Shown: piece by piece, positions 26,001-37,128 of the stretch
Layout of the letters: each line of letters opens with the position of its first letter
How positions within the stretch are numbered: position 1 is the first letter of the stretch
Origin: Tubulanus polymorphus
Taxonomy: Eukaryota; Nemertea; Palaeonemertea; Tubulaniformes; Tubulanidae
Direction: 5' to 3'
DNA length: 64,000 nucleotides
NCBI RefSeq assembly: GCF_964204645.1
Contig: NC_134025.1
Span: forward strand, 3,601,001 to 3,665,000
Notes under the pieces: generated by a model
Told to the model about the DNA's origin: nothing
Seen by the model: the letters and a program-made list of their open reading frames with translations, nothing else
The model's database searches: none
Made by a program: the position numbers and the translations under genes

Positions 26001-29000
26001 GTATATAGGTGTTACAGCTGTTAATTCTCCATAAACAGACCTATACTTGTATAATGTTTTTCATTGTTTTACAGCAAGGACAGAAGACGGTCGTGTTTCT
26101 GCATGATTATATCACATATCGCGGACATTTACTCGCGAATCTACAAGCGTATGAAGCTAAAGGTTTGATGGCAGTTTTAGGTCAGTGTGGATTCATACCA
26201 TTAGAGGGCAGATTATCGAAAGAACAAAGAAATAGCATAACCGAGGTTTGTAATTATGCGAAAAATATTTTCTAACTTGATTTATGATGATATAATCAAC
26301 AGAAACTTGATTTCCAGGATATGAATAATTGGCTCATCGATATCAAGAAGGGCAAAGAATTGTTTTCGAAAAAGAACCAGGGAGCACAGCAAAGGTAAAA
26401 TTCACTCCAAAATATTCGCCTATAGTGCCTTGCATTGATATATACCGGTATCTTATTTCATTTCGAAAGAATATTCCACAAAAATGACAGTTTGTCGAGT
26501 AAAGTGTCCGCATCAGCGATGGAAGTCACGCAGGATGTTGTTAATACTCAGAACATTGAGAGGAAGAGATTTATAGAACATATCAAATTGACAATGGCAA
26601 ATGGTCTCGCAGTTAAACGAAACTGGCAGCATCTAATACAACAGTTAACACATGAAAGGTGACTAATGATTTCATAACTTGTAAAACGAAGATATCTATG
26701 AATGGTTAATTCAATTTCTTTTCCCACAGAGGAATTTGGTTTGACGCCAAATCATATCCTCAGTCTTGGCAGCTTGATCCAACGGAAGGTCCATTTAGAG
26801 TGCGACGTCGTTTACAGAGATGTCATTTGGGTTTGAAAGAAAAGTATCTACTTCCTGATTGCAGAGAAAAACTAGGTACATTTTCATTCATTGAAAATAT
26901 GCTTTGTTCTGTTGACTTTAAAAGATACATTTTTGCAGTTTAGAATAATTTGCATTCTGTCTTTAGAAGCTGAAAAGTATGAAGCACCTCTATCATACTT
27001 GTTTGATGATGGTGACCAACAATCATCAGATTCAGCTGCACTCATCTATAGACTTCATACAAATGAGAAAATACAGTGAGTTCTGGTTGTTGTAATATCA
27101 GTACAAAATATACTAGTAGTATAAATGAAGGGTTTTTAGCTGTAGTTTCGAGTATATTTCAGGCATACCTGCAGAAGTACCAGTGTAACACCATCGAGTG
27201 AAACATCAGGCGAAATTCTCATCGGTAAATCTTGACTTTTCATAAAAGAATATTCATTTCAAGATATATGTATCATATTTATAAATGAATTCGTTTGATT
27301 ATTTCAGGGGAGACGCATGTTTACTTCGTAGCTGATATGGCCATTCTTGATGCGAACTATACTCAGGTTTGTCTTGATCTTTTTTTAACCTATTTAGTGT
27401 CTTACAACCGTAACTTCATGTGTTTGATGCATTTTAAAGGTCTTACTCGGGAACAAGGATCTTCTCTCGATGACCTGGCCTTACGACGAGATCAAAGAAA
27501 TTCATAAACGTCGATATCAGTTACGTGATATAGCGCTAGAAATTTTCCTCACCAACGGAAAAACTTGTCTGCTGGCATTTGATTCTGCGAAGGTACCACA
27601 AATCAGGCAGAATAACATTACATGAATAATTCAAATTCATCATAGTGTGAAATTCAACTGTACTGTATACCCGTGTGTTTTATTTAGGAACGTGATGTGA
27701 TGTATGGCCACCTTGATAGCATGAATCTACAAAATCTGATTAAGATGGAGAACCAAGCAGCTATTTCACAACTCTGGGTCGAAGGCCGTATGACAAACTA
27801 TGAATATATAACACATTTGAACACCCTTGCCGGAAGAACGTTCAATGATCTCATGCAGTATCCTGTGTTTCCATTTGTTCTTTCCGACTACTTAAACCCT
27901 GTGTTAGACCTGGAAAATCCAGATTCATACAGGTAATACTAGTGATATGCATAATGCATTACCCGTACTTACAATACGTGGAGAATATAGATATTTTATT
28001 GAAATACCTTTCAGAAAACTGAATCGCCCGATAGCAGTACAACACAAAGATAAAGAGAAAAAGTTCAAACAGAATTATGATGTGAGTGTGGTATACAATA
28101 AGGAATGGAAGGTCATTGTTGCGATTATCGATACCATATGAATTACTTTGTGTTTCAGTGGCTGAAATCTGAATATGAGAAGTCTGATTATGAAGATGAC
28201 ATCAACCCATTAAAAGGTCCACCATATCATTATGGTTCACATTATTCAAACAGTGGAACTGTGTTGCATTTCCTCGTGCGTTTACCTCCATTCACTAAAA
28301 TGTTCCTATCCTATCAAGGTGATTTATTAGTTTTGTCTTATGGAATCTGACCTAGGCTACGCATTTAAATTGACAATTGTATTCGTATTTTTTTTCAGAC
28401 AATAACTTTGACATTCCTGATAGGTCATTCCATTCAGTAGCCACATCATGGAGACTTTCTAGTCTTGAATCTAATACAGACGTGAAGGAGTTGATTCCGG
28501 AATTCTTTTTCTTGCCTGAATTCCTTATCAACCACGAAGGTAAAGCGGAAACTGATTTTGATTCTTTTTAACAATTTTCTCTCTACTAAAATTTGTTGTA
28601 TATTTTGTGTTTAGGGTTTGATTTTGGACATCGTCAGTCAGGAATACAAGTGAATGATGTTAATTTACCAGCGTGGAGTACAGATGATCCACGTCTGTTC
28701 ATAATGATTCACCGCCAAGCGTTAGAGTCAAACTATGTCACTCAGAATATTCATCATTGGATTGATCTTGTGTTCGGTTTCCGTCAGACGGGAAAACCAG
28801 CGATCGATGCAGTTAATGTATTTCATCCATCGGTTAGTAGCTCTGACCTGTGTTTCATTTTCAGCTCTGTATTTGAAACAGTAAAAAATCTCGATTTCAT
28901 TCAGACTTATTTCGGTATCGATGTCGATGGTATACAAGACTCTCTGAAACGTCAAGCTACAATCACTATGATTAAAACTTACGGTCAGACACCAAAGCAG

Positions 29001-30795
29001 TTATTCAAGTCACCTCATCTCAGCTGTGCATCAACAGAGACAAGCAGCTCGAATCTAGTGACGAATATACTGTTTACCTCATCTGAAAGATCCAGTTCGA
29101 GCACAGATCAAGATAAACCCATCAAATACAAGGTAAATTATGTATACAACAAATATATATTTTTGGAAAAATTTCTTTGATATGTGCATAAATCTATTGT
29201 CGTTCTTCTGATTTTTGCAGCCATCGCCTTTAATGTCTGTTAGAGGATTGAAGTGGGGAACTTATGTTACTTCCCCTGATTGTTCAAAACCTAGAATAAC
29301 CTGGTCTCAAACATTTAAATCAGCAGTTACATCACTGTATGCACTGCCTACTGGTGAAGTTTTTGGCCTAGGTCCGTGTAGCTGTCTCTTGGTCAGATAC
29401 AGTAAAGAGAAAGGCAAGTAACCATACTCTCATGTAGTTGTAGGTGCTGCTAATATGTTAGAAGTTTGAGCTAAGATTGTGTATATGTTATCTAGGTGTA
29501 ACGACCATGCAGACAGTTGATTGTACATGGGCGGGTATTATCAGTTGGGATCACAACGATGGCATCTTGAGAATTCGCAATAAGAAGAATCATCCTCCTG
29601 TTAACTTTATCCATAAAATTGGAGCTGAGGAGGTTTGTATCAATTTGCTTTATTCGACGATAAACATGTACACATTCAACTGGCAATGCTTTGATTTCAG
29701 GTTACATGCTGTGCTTCGTTACCAGACTGCGCAATGATCTTCATCGGCCATAACACTGGTGTAATCAGGGTATATCAGACGACATTTAACGAAAACAAGG
29801 TGAATGTTCCGAATGCTTTGAGAATCCGAAATTCTTTTTTGAAATGTACTTAATCTTCTTGTATTCCTATTCTAAATTTCAGAAATGTGATATCCAAGTT
29901 AAAGGACATCATTTATGTCTATATGGACATTCCGGTCCTATCACTACTTTACAAGTATGTAAAACTTACAGTATAATGGTTAGTGCTAGTCAGGATGGTT
30001 TGTGTATCATTTGGGATCTGAACAGGTATTTTGATGATCTAGAGCAATGTTCAATTCTTTTTAATTTCCAATTTTGATATCTTCTAAACAAATTATTATT
30101 CATTTGTTTTCGTTTATTCTTCAGGTTAAGCTATATTCGATCAATCACAGATCACGAAGCCCCGGTTTTGTTAGCTGTTATCAGTGAAACGTTAGGAGAT
30201 ATTGCTTCTATAAGTAGAGAAGGTGAAATCTTTATTGAGATATATTAATAAACTGAATTTCAAGGAGTCCGTTTTTGCATCTGTTTGGTTCATTGCAGGT
30301 TTGGGAAGCTGTCTTCAATTACATACAATCAACGGTGATCACATCGCTACAGAGAACTGTCATGAAGAGATAAACTGTATTGCGTTTTCAACTGCACCGG
30401 AAGGACGTTCGGTTAATCTAATTGCTGGTGGTCTCAGTAATGGTCTTGTCAGGTAAGACGCGAATTTTCACATTGTTCTCTTACAATTTTAGATAGAAAT
30501 CTGACTGTAGTCTTATTTTAGGTTGTGGAGTACATGGGATCTTCAACATGTTGGAGATATTGTGGTTTCCTTTCATCCTATACCTGTTTTGAGGTTTGTC
30601 ATAAATTCAGAATATCATACATCGCGTAAACTCGACTTATAAAGCATTAAAGAAACTATTTCTATTCGTAGTTTGATGTATTCGTACGATGTCCAGAAGT
30701 TGTATGTATCGCTGGCAGATGGATCTGTCGTACTGTACGAACACAATCCACAAGGAAAACCGAAAGTTGACATCAACACATATTTTGATAAATAG
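13514..30795 (+). CDS. LYST: LYST, lysosomal trafficking regulator (BEACH protein)
   Basis: A complete giant gene. 56 coding exons that I could delimit keep one frame from ATG 13514 to TAG 30793-30795 and give 3742 aa, close to human LYST (about 3800). Order: alpha-helical ARM-like N-terminal region; ConA/LamG-like domain (about residues 1330-1640); more helical repeats; PH-like domain (about 2920-3050); BEACH domain (about 3050-3400) with [18 protein letters not shown] and [20 protein letters not shown]-terminal WD40 repeats. LYST-specific blocks, not shared with NBEA or NBEAL, include CCCIKPR in the N-terminal region and [12 protein letters not shown] before the PH domain. LYST controls size and fission of lysosomes and lysosome-related organelles; its loss in mammals causes Chediak-Higashi syndrome. 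A poly(A) signal lies at 31774. Exon blocks are listed in separate entries. Confidence 0.97.
17153..26658 (+). other. LYST: LYST middle exons 6-37, including ConA-like domain
   Basis: Exons: 17153-17317, 17398-17524, 17607-17803, 17885-17951, 18035-18144, 18244-18715, 18840-18896, 19391-19553, 19646-19784, 19869-20037, 20127-20317, 20401-20673, 20756-20929, 21000-21281, 21370-21568, 21999-22139, 22326-22411, 22501-23017, 23096-23238, 23324-23493, 23573-23702, 23776-23879, 23961-24056, 24133-24218, 24305-24448, 24943-25317, 25489-25628, 25721-25786, 25865-25996, 26075-26245, 26318-26394, 26470-26658. Phases agree at every junction. The ConA/LamG-like domain runs from FSTSLWLRV (18.6 kb) through HLYSLGPE (20.16 kb). 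Confidence 0.85.
25370..25456. repeat. short interspersed repeat with AGCGCT hairpin
   Basis: A run of AAT/TAA-rich sequence is followed by TTTATAAAGCGCTACATCC, and AGCGCTTTA at 25442-25450 pairs with TAAAGCGCT at 25412-25420. The TTTATA-AGCGC core is shared with 32338-32351, next to the AATC microsatellite. It lies in a LYST intron. Similar sequences recur as dispersed repeats in marine invertebrate genomes; the class is uncertain. Confidence 0.4.
26730..29132 (+). other. LYST: LYST PH-BEACH exons 38-48
   Basis: Exons: 26730-26875, 26967-27075, 27163-27224, 27308-27366, 27440-27592, 27688-27932, 28015-28081, 28159-28318, 28399-28539, 28615-28832, 28905-29132. WQLDPTEGP and the LYST-type PH domain ([18 protein letters not shown]) precede the BEACH domain. 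BEACH motifs include [33 protein letters not shown] and [12 protein letters not shown]. The intron 28833-28904 is 72 nt and free of stops in frame, so its retention would not break the protein. Confidence 0.9.
29221..30795 (+). other. LYST: LYST WD40 exons 49-56
   Basis: Exons: 29221-29413, 29496-29632, 29701-29799, 29883-30025, 30125-30222, 30299-30452, 30522-30593, 30672-30795. WD-repeat motifs include [16 protein letters not shown] and [19 protein letters not shown]. The donor after exon 49 is GC rather than GT (AAG/GCAAGT at 29411-29419). Only this donor keeps the frame; the nearby GT leads to a stop. The predicted last residues are NTYFDK. Confidence 0.88.
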
Positions 30796-31925
30796 AAGAA
30801 ACGAACAATATGAAATTCTGTGTGCCATTGACATTACGTATCTAGTCAGTATTATGTACCGGTTGTATTGATATTAAGGGATTTCTGATTCGCCGCTGAA
30901 TGATTTGATGAGAGCAACAGAACACATAACAACTGCACATGTACATACTAAATATTCGTTAGGCTGTTTATTTTAATAAGGTTTTTTGTATTGATTTGAT
31001 TAAGTTATTTCATTATGAATGTATTTTTTTTGATTGATTCGTCTTTATTCAGTAGTTTTCATAATACCGATATATCTATCTTGGGTGGACGATTGTTTTG
31101 TGGAACTTGTTTTTTAGGTAACATAGAAAAACGAGTGATGCTGTGATTTTAATAAGCTCTTTTTTCCAACGATTTCATGTAATCTAATTCTAGAATGCTA
31201 TCATCTGTTACATTTTCATTTATAATTATGTAGAGCTTAGAGTATAAGATTTGTGCCAAATATGCAAGCTGATTTCCCATCGATCTTGAAAACTGAAAAT
31301 CATTTTCTTCACTTTCCTTCAGCGTTGATTCCACCTCCTTTACCCGACAGCGTGGAGATCGTAAATATTTCGCTAAATTGACCAGATTCCAAAATGAGAT
31401 TCGAGCAAATTGAAAACTTTTTCCAAATGATTAATGATCACTGATTCAACATTGATGAGTGTTTCGTGTTTTGGTCAGTATTTGACGTTTCTGATGACCA
31501 TATTTTCAAGTCTGAAAGAAACAGCGATTATATAGTATTTTCTTATGAAAGCGATGTGTTTGTGATGTATCGATAGCAAGACTACTGGCAGTTGATTTTA
31601 GATATTGAAATTATAAGATTCAGTATTGATACATGAATTGTCATTCAGTTTTTGTACAGAGAAATTTCTACTAGAGAGAATTGATTTATTGTTTAATCTA
31701 AAATATAGCTTTATGACACATTTATGATTAGATTGTTACATGTATTTATAGGTATATTTACACTATTATTCTCAATAAACGAATGTTTCTCGACTTCATC
31801 TTGTCTCGTCTATCAGTTCTGAATCCGAAGAAGTCTTAAGGTATGAATAGTACCACGATTTATAAAAAGGAAACCAACAGGCAGTGGTGTAATGACAGCA
31901 TTATTATTTGCATTATATATATCGT
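30796..31925. other. LYST 3' UTR and convergent gap
   Basis: No coding exon. AATAAA at 31774-31779 (CTCAATAAACG) is the best poly(A) signal for LYST and gives a 3' UTR of about 1 kb. The neighbouring gene on the minus strand ends at 31926, so the two genes are convergent and nearly touch. Confidence 0.55.
31774..31779 (+). terminator. poly(A) signal of LYST
   Basis: AATAAA followed by a GT/T-rich stretch (GAATGTTTCTCG...TTGTCTCGTC), about 980 bases after the LYST stop. No better signal lies nearer in the same orientation. Confidence 0.55.
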
Positions 31926-32274
31926 TTATTTAAGAGCAGCTTTAATCTGAGCAAATGTCTTCTCCAAAGCGTCACGAAGCGTTATATCCAGTCTAATCGC
32001 TGGTTTACCTGTGGCCGTCGCACCTGTTAACCTGTCTGTCACTTTAGCCGTACATTTATCTGGAAATATAAGACAAATCGAAATTGTCTTTCATGCTACA
32101 TGAAACAAAACATTCTCTTTTTGAAGGGAATTGTCGCCCATATACTTACTTGGTCCATTTTGAATGGTACATTTTGAACCATCAAAGTCAAGAGCACCGT
32201 AACCAGTGATAGGAATCTGAGAAGAAAAATATTAACCTATTATAGCATGTTAAAAAAATATCAACCTGAGCAGT

Positions 32275-32330
<56 letters not shown>

Positions 32331-33236
32331 CATAAACATTTATATAGCGCCTGTTCCACTGATGCAGTCTTCACCGGCGCTGTAGTGGTCATTAAGGTCC
32401 TGTTAAACCAGTAGTCAACGTGGTGACCATTTAGCTGTGCGGTGACCAGTCTGCTCAGTAACCCTATTTACTAGGAACTTCTCCGGCCACCAGAAGGGCA
32501 TCTTTTATGGTAAAATAGACAGTTAAAATGAGAGATGAACTCAGAAGTACTAGAATTATCCAAATCAAACTTAACTAGAGCTCAAATTCACAATCGATGT
32601 AGTAGTTCTATGGACCTGGCTGTTCTGTGTTTAGCCAGGGTCTCTAAAAAACGGAAAGGTCTTTCTCTAATGCTTTTTCGTTTGAGTTAGTGTCCATGGT
32701 TTACCTGAACATGGAAGAATGCATTACGGGCTTTTGGGGGTTCGCACGAATGAACGATGGGCTTGTAGAAATAAAAATACTTACTCTTATGATAATACCA
32801 TTGTTACCCTACTTACTTGACCTTTCTTCATTTTTTTCGCCACGACGAATCCTACTCCTCTGGCTATTGCTGATTTGACGTCATTGCTGTTTGCGAAGAA
32901 CTTCTTCAACAGCTCCGCGTGATCTTTGATGAACGATTCGTTCAACGCAAAAGATGACGCTACACACAACAAAACTAGAAAAAGGGCACTCGGGGTTATA
33001 TTTCTAGCATTTGTTCAAACCTTTTCTGAGCAACACTGTAATTTCTTAAGAGCCCAAGGAATATCATATTCAAAAATGGAATCATAGACATAGTCGTACG
33101 TAGATAGGATGCATCAGATACGAAAAAAGCCGAATCACAGTATTTCCGACTTCATCTATTCGGACTGATGAAAAGTATAGTGGACTGTTTAGACTGGAGA
33201 TCGCAATATTCACTTACCGATAATTGCTAATTTCAT
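31926..33236 (-). CDS. small secreted protein of unknown family
   Basis: Four exons, 33236-33218, 32974-32817, 32216-32150 and 32059-31926, join in frame to 125 aa. The N-terminus MKLAIIVLLCVASSFA is a clear signal peptide spanning the first intron. The mature part is Lys/Ala-rich and amphipathic (FIKDHAELLKKFFANSND...) and has only two Cys, in CTIQNGPNKC. It ends in ALEKTFAQIKAALK. No transmembrane segment or dibasic peptide pattern is evident. I do not recognise the family. It is likely an extracellular or lysosomal-lumen protein. An AC/AG choice at exon 2 was settled by the signal peptide: the CTAG acceptor at 32975 gives VLLCVA, the later one truncates it. Confidence 0.7.
32275..32331. 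repeat. (AATC)n microsatellite
   Basis: About 14 perfect copies of the tetranucleotide in an intron of the small secreted-protein gene. It is directly followed by CATAAACATTTATATAGCGCC, which resembles the repeat core at 25400-25420. The microsatellite may be the variable end of a dispersed repeat. Confidence 0.9.
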
Positions 33237-34525
33237 TTTAGAAGTAGAAATATCACTGAACTAAAACGTCATCTGTATCTTTTATAATAGTTTGTTTTAT
33301 GTACACACATATTTCGTCAATACGAAAAGCGATAAGATTGCGCGGACAGACTGTGAATCAAACACATTCATCATTTTTTCGTCAAATAGCTGTCATTTTT
33401 CATAAATGAGATTTCGTTGCTGCTGCTTTTAATCAAAACGTATTTCTAAGCTACTATATTAGTTTTTACAAGGGTCGCTTTATTATCATTGAATAGGAAT
33501 GTGATAATTTCCTTTGAATAACTTGGTGATGGTTAAATGATGAAATGTACGTAGTTTTTAGGAATGCCAGGATGGAATAGTTGTCTATTTACCGAAGTGC
33601 ACTGCGGAAATCTAGATATGCTTTATGCAGACGCGACGTCAGCCAACCAAACAAGATTAGATTGAAGATACAAAACATCGATATTCATTCGAATGTTGTT
33701 TTTCAAATGATCACCCGACTCCAGCCCGTTGAAATACGTTATGACATATTTCGAATAGGTTTATGCAGTTTTGTTCTATATACGTGAGAATAGGCGGCTT
33801 ACTTACCCATCACTCCATTTACTTTTAAGATTATATATCAATACGCTTTAAGGCAAATTTCACAATGACATGTGAACTACTGACACTGTAATTAGACCTA
33901 ACTCTTGATATATTTCCACTCGATAGATCGAAATGATAAAAATTCATATTCATTAGAATTTACATACCGGTAATCAGAACTTTATTCGGTCACAAATGCA
34001 AATAAACAAACTAGCGATCGAAACTATAGTTCAAATGAAATACGCTGAAAAAGTCAACGTTAATGTTAATACTATGCTGAGTGATAGAGATATTGAAAAA
34101 GGAAATGTGAATACATTATATAATTATGATGGTGTTGGATGCTTTTTAGCCAATCAAATGGCTGCGATTGCGTGTTTTATGAATGATGAACCACATATTG
34201 TATATTTATGAAACCGTCATGAAAATTGAAATAATTCAACTTTCTTTTTAATTTTGAATAAGCACCTCTTATGATTTATCTCGCATTTCAATTACGTTAG
34301 ATTAATAATGTCACACAGCACTTCATTATCAAGAGGACGGCATGAATATTGACAGGCGCGGGTGTTATTTGAAAAATGTCGTTTGAAGAACAATTTGAAT
34401 GCTGTGATCAAACGAGAAGGTTATCAAACGACATTTTACATTCGCTTCGTTATTATCTTCGTACAATTCACCGATTCAGTATAAGCTTATATTGGCGTTT
34501 AAACAAGTTTTCAAAAAAAGAAATT
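33237..34525. other. intergenic, no gene recognised
   Basis: This stretch lies upstream of the small secreted-protein gene and downstream of the repeat-motif gene, both on the minus strand. Short ORFs at 33581-33787 and 33996-34211 (+) show no similarity, signal peptide or splice support. A promoter for the gene starting at 33236 should lie just above that position. Confidence 0.35.
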
Positions 34526-36145
34526 TTATTTTCCATCATCATTCGACGCTTCTTCGCTTTTATCACTTTTTTCATGCTCAGCCGCGTCAAAATCTGCCAT
34601 CGGTCCATTATATTTGGTGAGGTCTGCCGCAATCATTTCGTCTTGTTTTGCTGATTCGTTGGTTTTCTTCGAATCCGATGGCTTGCTCGGTTCCACTTTT
34701 TTCGTCACCATGTACCGATTAACCGGATTATTGTAGAGAGTAAGATCAGCCGCAATTAGAAACTCCTCGTCCAGATCCTTATGATTATGTTCCGCTTCTA
34801 CTACTCCGCCATCAATTCCAGATTTGATCGTATCATTTGTCATATCTGTAAAGACAAAAGTATACATGTATAATCTTCCTTTACTCAACACGTTGATCCG
34901 AACTACCGTTAACTTGGGAGAGCGTTGTATTGTGGAAATTATGCAAGGGATTTGATCGATGATATCAATAAATCTTGTTAATGGCGGGCATGTCTCATTC
35001 ATTCTGTTGGTCATTAAGTGAAACTGGTTCCATATATCGCCAGCATGCATATCGATATTTCACTATCATTTCATTGATTTTGGTTATATGCGCGGATCTA
35101 TATTACCTTCGTTAATTAGAAAGCACAAAAGGCCCGAAAACCTACATTAGCAGCAGAAAGTCACCATCGATACGTGCAGCATTTCTGATATAGGTGAAAA
35201 ATCACGAAAGTAATGATTTTAAAAGTATATTGTGTGAAATATAATATCGTTAGATAATTTCTACAAATCATTGGAGTCTACGATATCCGTTCAAAAAGAA
35301 TTACAAACGTGTTCAAGGGCAAAGTATCTACTACGTAGCATCTAGAAGGTTGTGAAAAAAAGAAATAAAATTCATTTTATGCAGGCCAAACAAAGCCACG
35401 AAGGAAACCACTCCTCGGAAACCTCGAAAACATTCTTTCGTGGTGAGATGCACTATCAATTTCAGAATTAAGCGAAACGAAATAAAAAAAAACGCTTCGT
35501 CTATTATACTTTCAATGTTAAATGCTTTGTCATGTAACTTGTAGGTATGAATGGGGTATGAATGTGCGTGAATGCGAGAGTGTGGGCGACTGGGCTCTTC
35601 AGGTAATAAGTTTATTTTAACTTCACCAGTCGTCCAGCGTCTTACATTACATTATTTTGTATCTATTCCTGCTACTTCATATTGTAATTTAAATCGCGAA
35701 TAAAACATATATAAATCTATTAATCAATCGTAATTTTGTTTTTGGGACGATTCCGGAAACGAAATTCGGCACCCGTTCTAATGATGTACAATTTATGTAT
35801 TAAATCACGTTTCTGTTTGCAGTTTCCAGTATGGCTGGTTCGTCATGTATACACACATTTACTTTTTTCGTAAACTCTATTGTGCGTTCAAGTATCATCA
35901 ATCTACTTCATCTTAACCAATTTACTAAATCGTTTGCAATGATCTCTCACAGCAACTATTTTGGTAATCGCAGAAGACCCATTTTTCAAATTGTGAGATG
36001 TATTTTCTATCATCTAAATTAGATTTAAGCATATCATATAAACGCCATTAAAGCAAACAAAAAATGTCTAGCACATTAATTGAGAAGAATGTATAAAAAA
36101 AAAGAAAAACGTTTTGGAATTCTTACCGGTCGGATTCGTAGCCAT
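34526..36145 (-). CDS. small acidic protein with two IAADLT-x-YN motifs
   Basis: Exon 1 (36145-36127) encodes MATNPT. After a 1.28-kb intron, exon 2 (34845-34526) gives the rest, 112 aa in total. No signal peptide or membrane segment is present. Two copies of one motif, LIAADLTLYNNPVNRY and MIAADLTKYNGPMADF, are separated by a Lys/Ser/Pro-rich linker, and the tail is Asp/Glu/Lys-rich. The repeated motif has the size of a short linear binding motif or WH2-like helix plus linker, but it lacks the LKKT/V signature of WH2 and thymosin-beta. The family is not recognised. An alternative reading, with the ORF continuing upstream to 35050 without splicing, ignores the good TTTACAG acceptor at 34846. 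Confidence 0.6.
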
Positions 36146-37128
36146 TTTGTCGATATTCCCTCTGCTAATAGATATGACGGAAAATGATTATGAGTAAGTT
36201 GTTGATCCTCACACCGTTATCGACTGAAGATATTAAGCGCCTGTCCGATTTTATACATAAGACGCCGAAGATGTATTCATGCGCTTTTATGTTGCCGTGA
36301 CGGGTAGCGCGCTGCGTTTCATCTAACGGTGCAATTTTCGATTCCGTTCGGTCTTATCGTAATTTCTATCGCTAAGCAACGCGAGAAAACACCTCACATG
36401 GTACCGACAAGGATGATTTTTTTCAGACCAGAAGCCCTGTAATTAGCTGTTAGCTGCCGATATTTTTGTGTGAAGTTCATCATCGAAATCAATCGCCTCA
36501 ATGATGTCAAATTGTGTATTACGTGTAATGTTTTCTACATCGACGAAGGAAAAATCATACGAATGTTGTGAATCAATAGTGATGATTTATATCTGGATCA
36601 ATCCGCCCTATATGCATCTATCATTAATGTATATAGCGGAGTCAGATCATGAAAATGAGAAATTCAAAACCTCGCGTCAAAATCCATACGTAATGAAACA
36701 AAAATATGAGAAACTCAAAATCCATACAGGGCCTGCACGCAGTGAAATTTTCTTCGAAAGCAAACAATATACGCTAATAGTATGAAATCTTCAATTGAAA
36801 ATCGCATTAATGGATAGTATATATAGATCTGATAATCATAGACTGAAACCTATTACAGACCAGTGCTCGTGCATATCTAATAGCACTTAGTGTATAATCG
36901 TTTTACAATAACTTTCAATTGCTAGTCATACCGCGCTGGTTTGACGCCCTCGTGTTCAATTAGCGCATGTTCACATGGTCATCGACTTGTTGGTTTTAGA
37001 CTGTAGTGCTTAAACAAGTTCGTTCGGACGGTTTAAAACAAACACAGTCTAGGATTTATAACCAGCAGTAGATACCGTAGACACCACAATTTCGTCTCGT
37101 CGGGTTTATCAGCACTTGTCAGGAGAAA
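36146..37128. other. divergent intergenic region
   Basis: Lies between the minus-strand gene starting at 36145 and the plus-strand CXorf65-like gene starting at 37129. No exon is recognised; an ORF at 36501-36785 has no supporting features. It must contain both promoters. Confidence 0.4.

Noticed and set aside
28728-28955. Minus-strand ORF inside LYST exons 47-48
   Set aside because: It is the antisense of the conserved BEACH coding sequence and shows no own similarity.
13514-30795. NBEA, NBEAL or WDFY3 identity for the BEACH gene
   Set aside because: Blocks specific to LYST (N-terminal CCC-containing segment, [15 protein letters not shown] region, total length about 3740) fit LYST; no FYVE domain as in WDFY3 and no DUF1088-type NBEA features.
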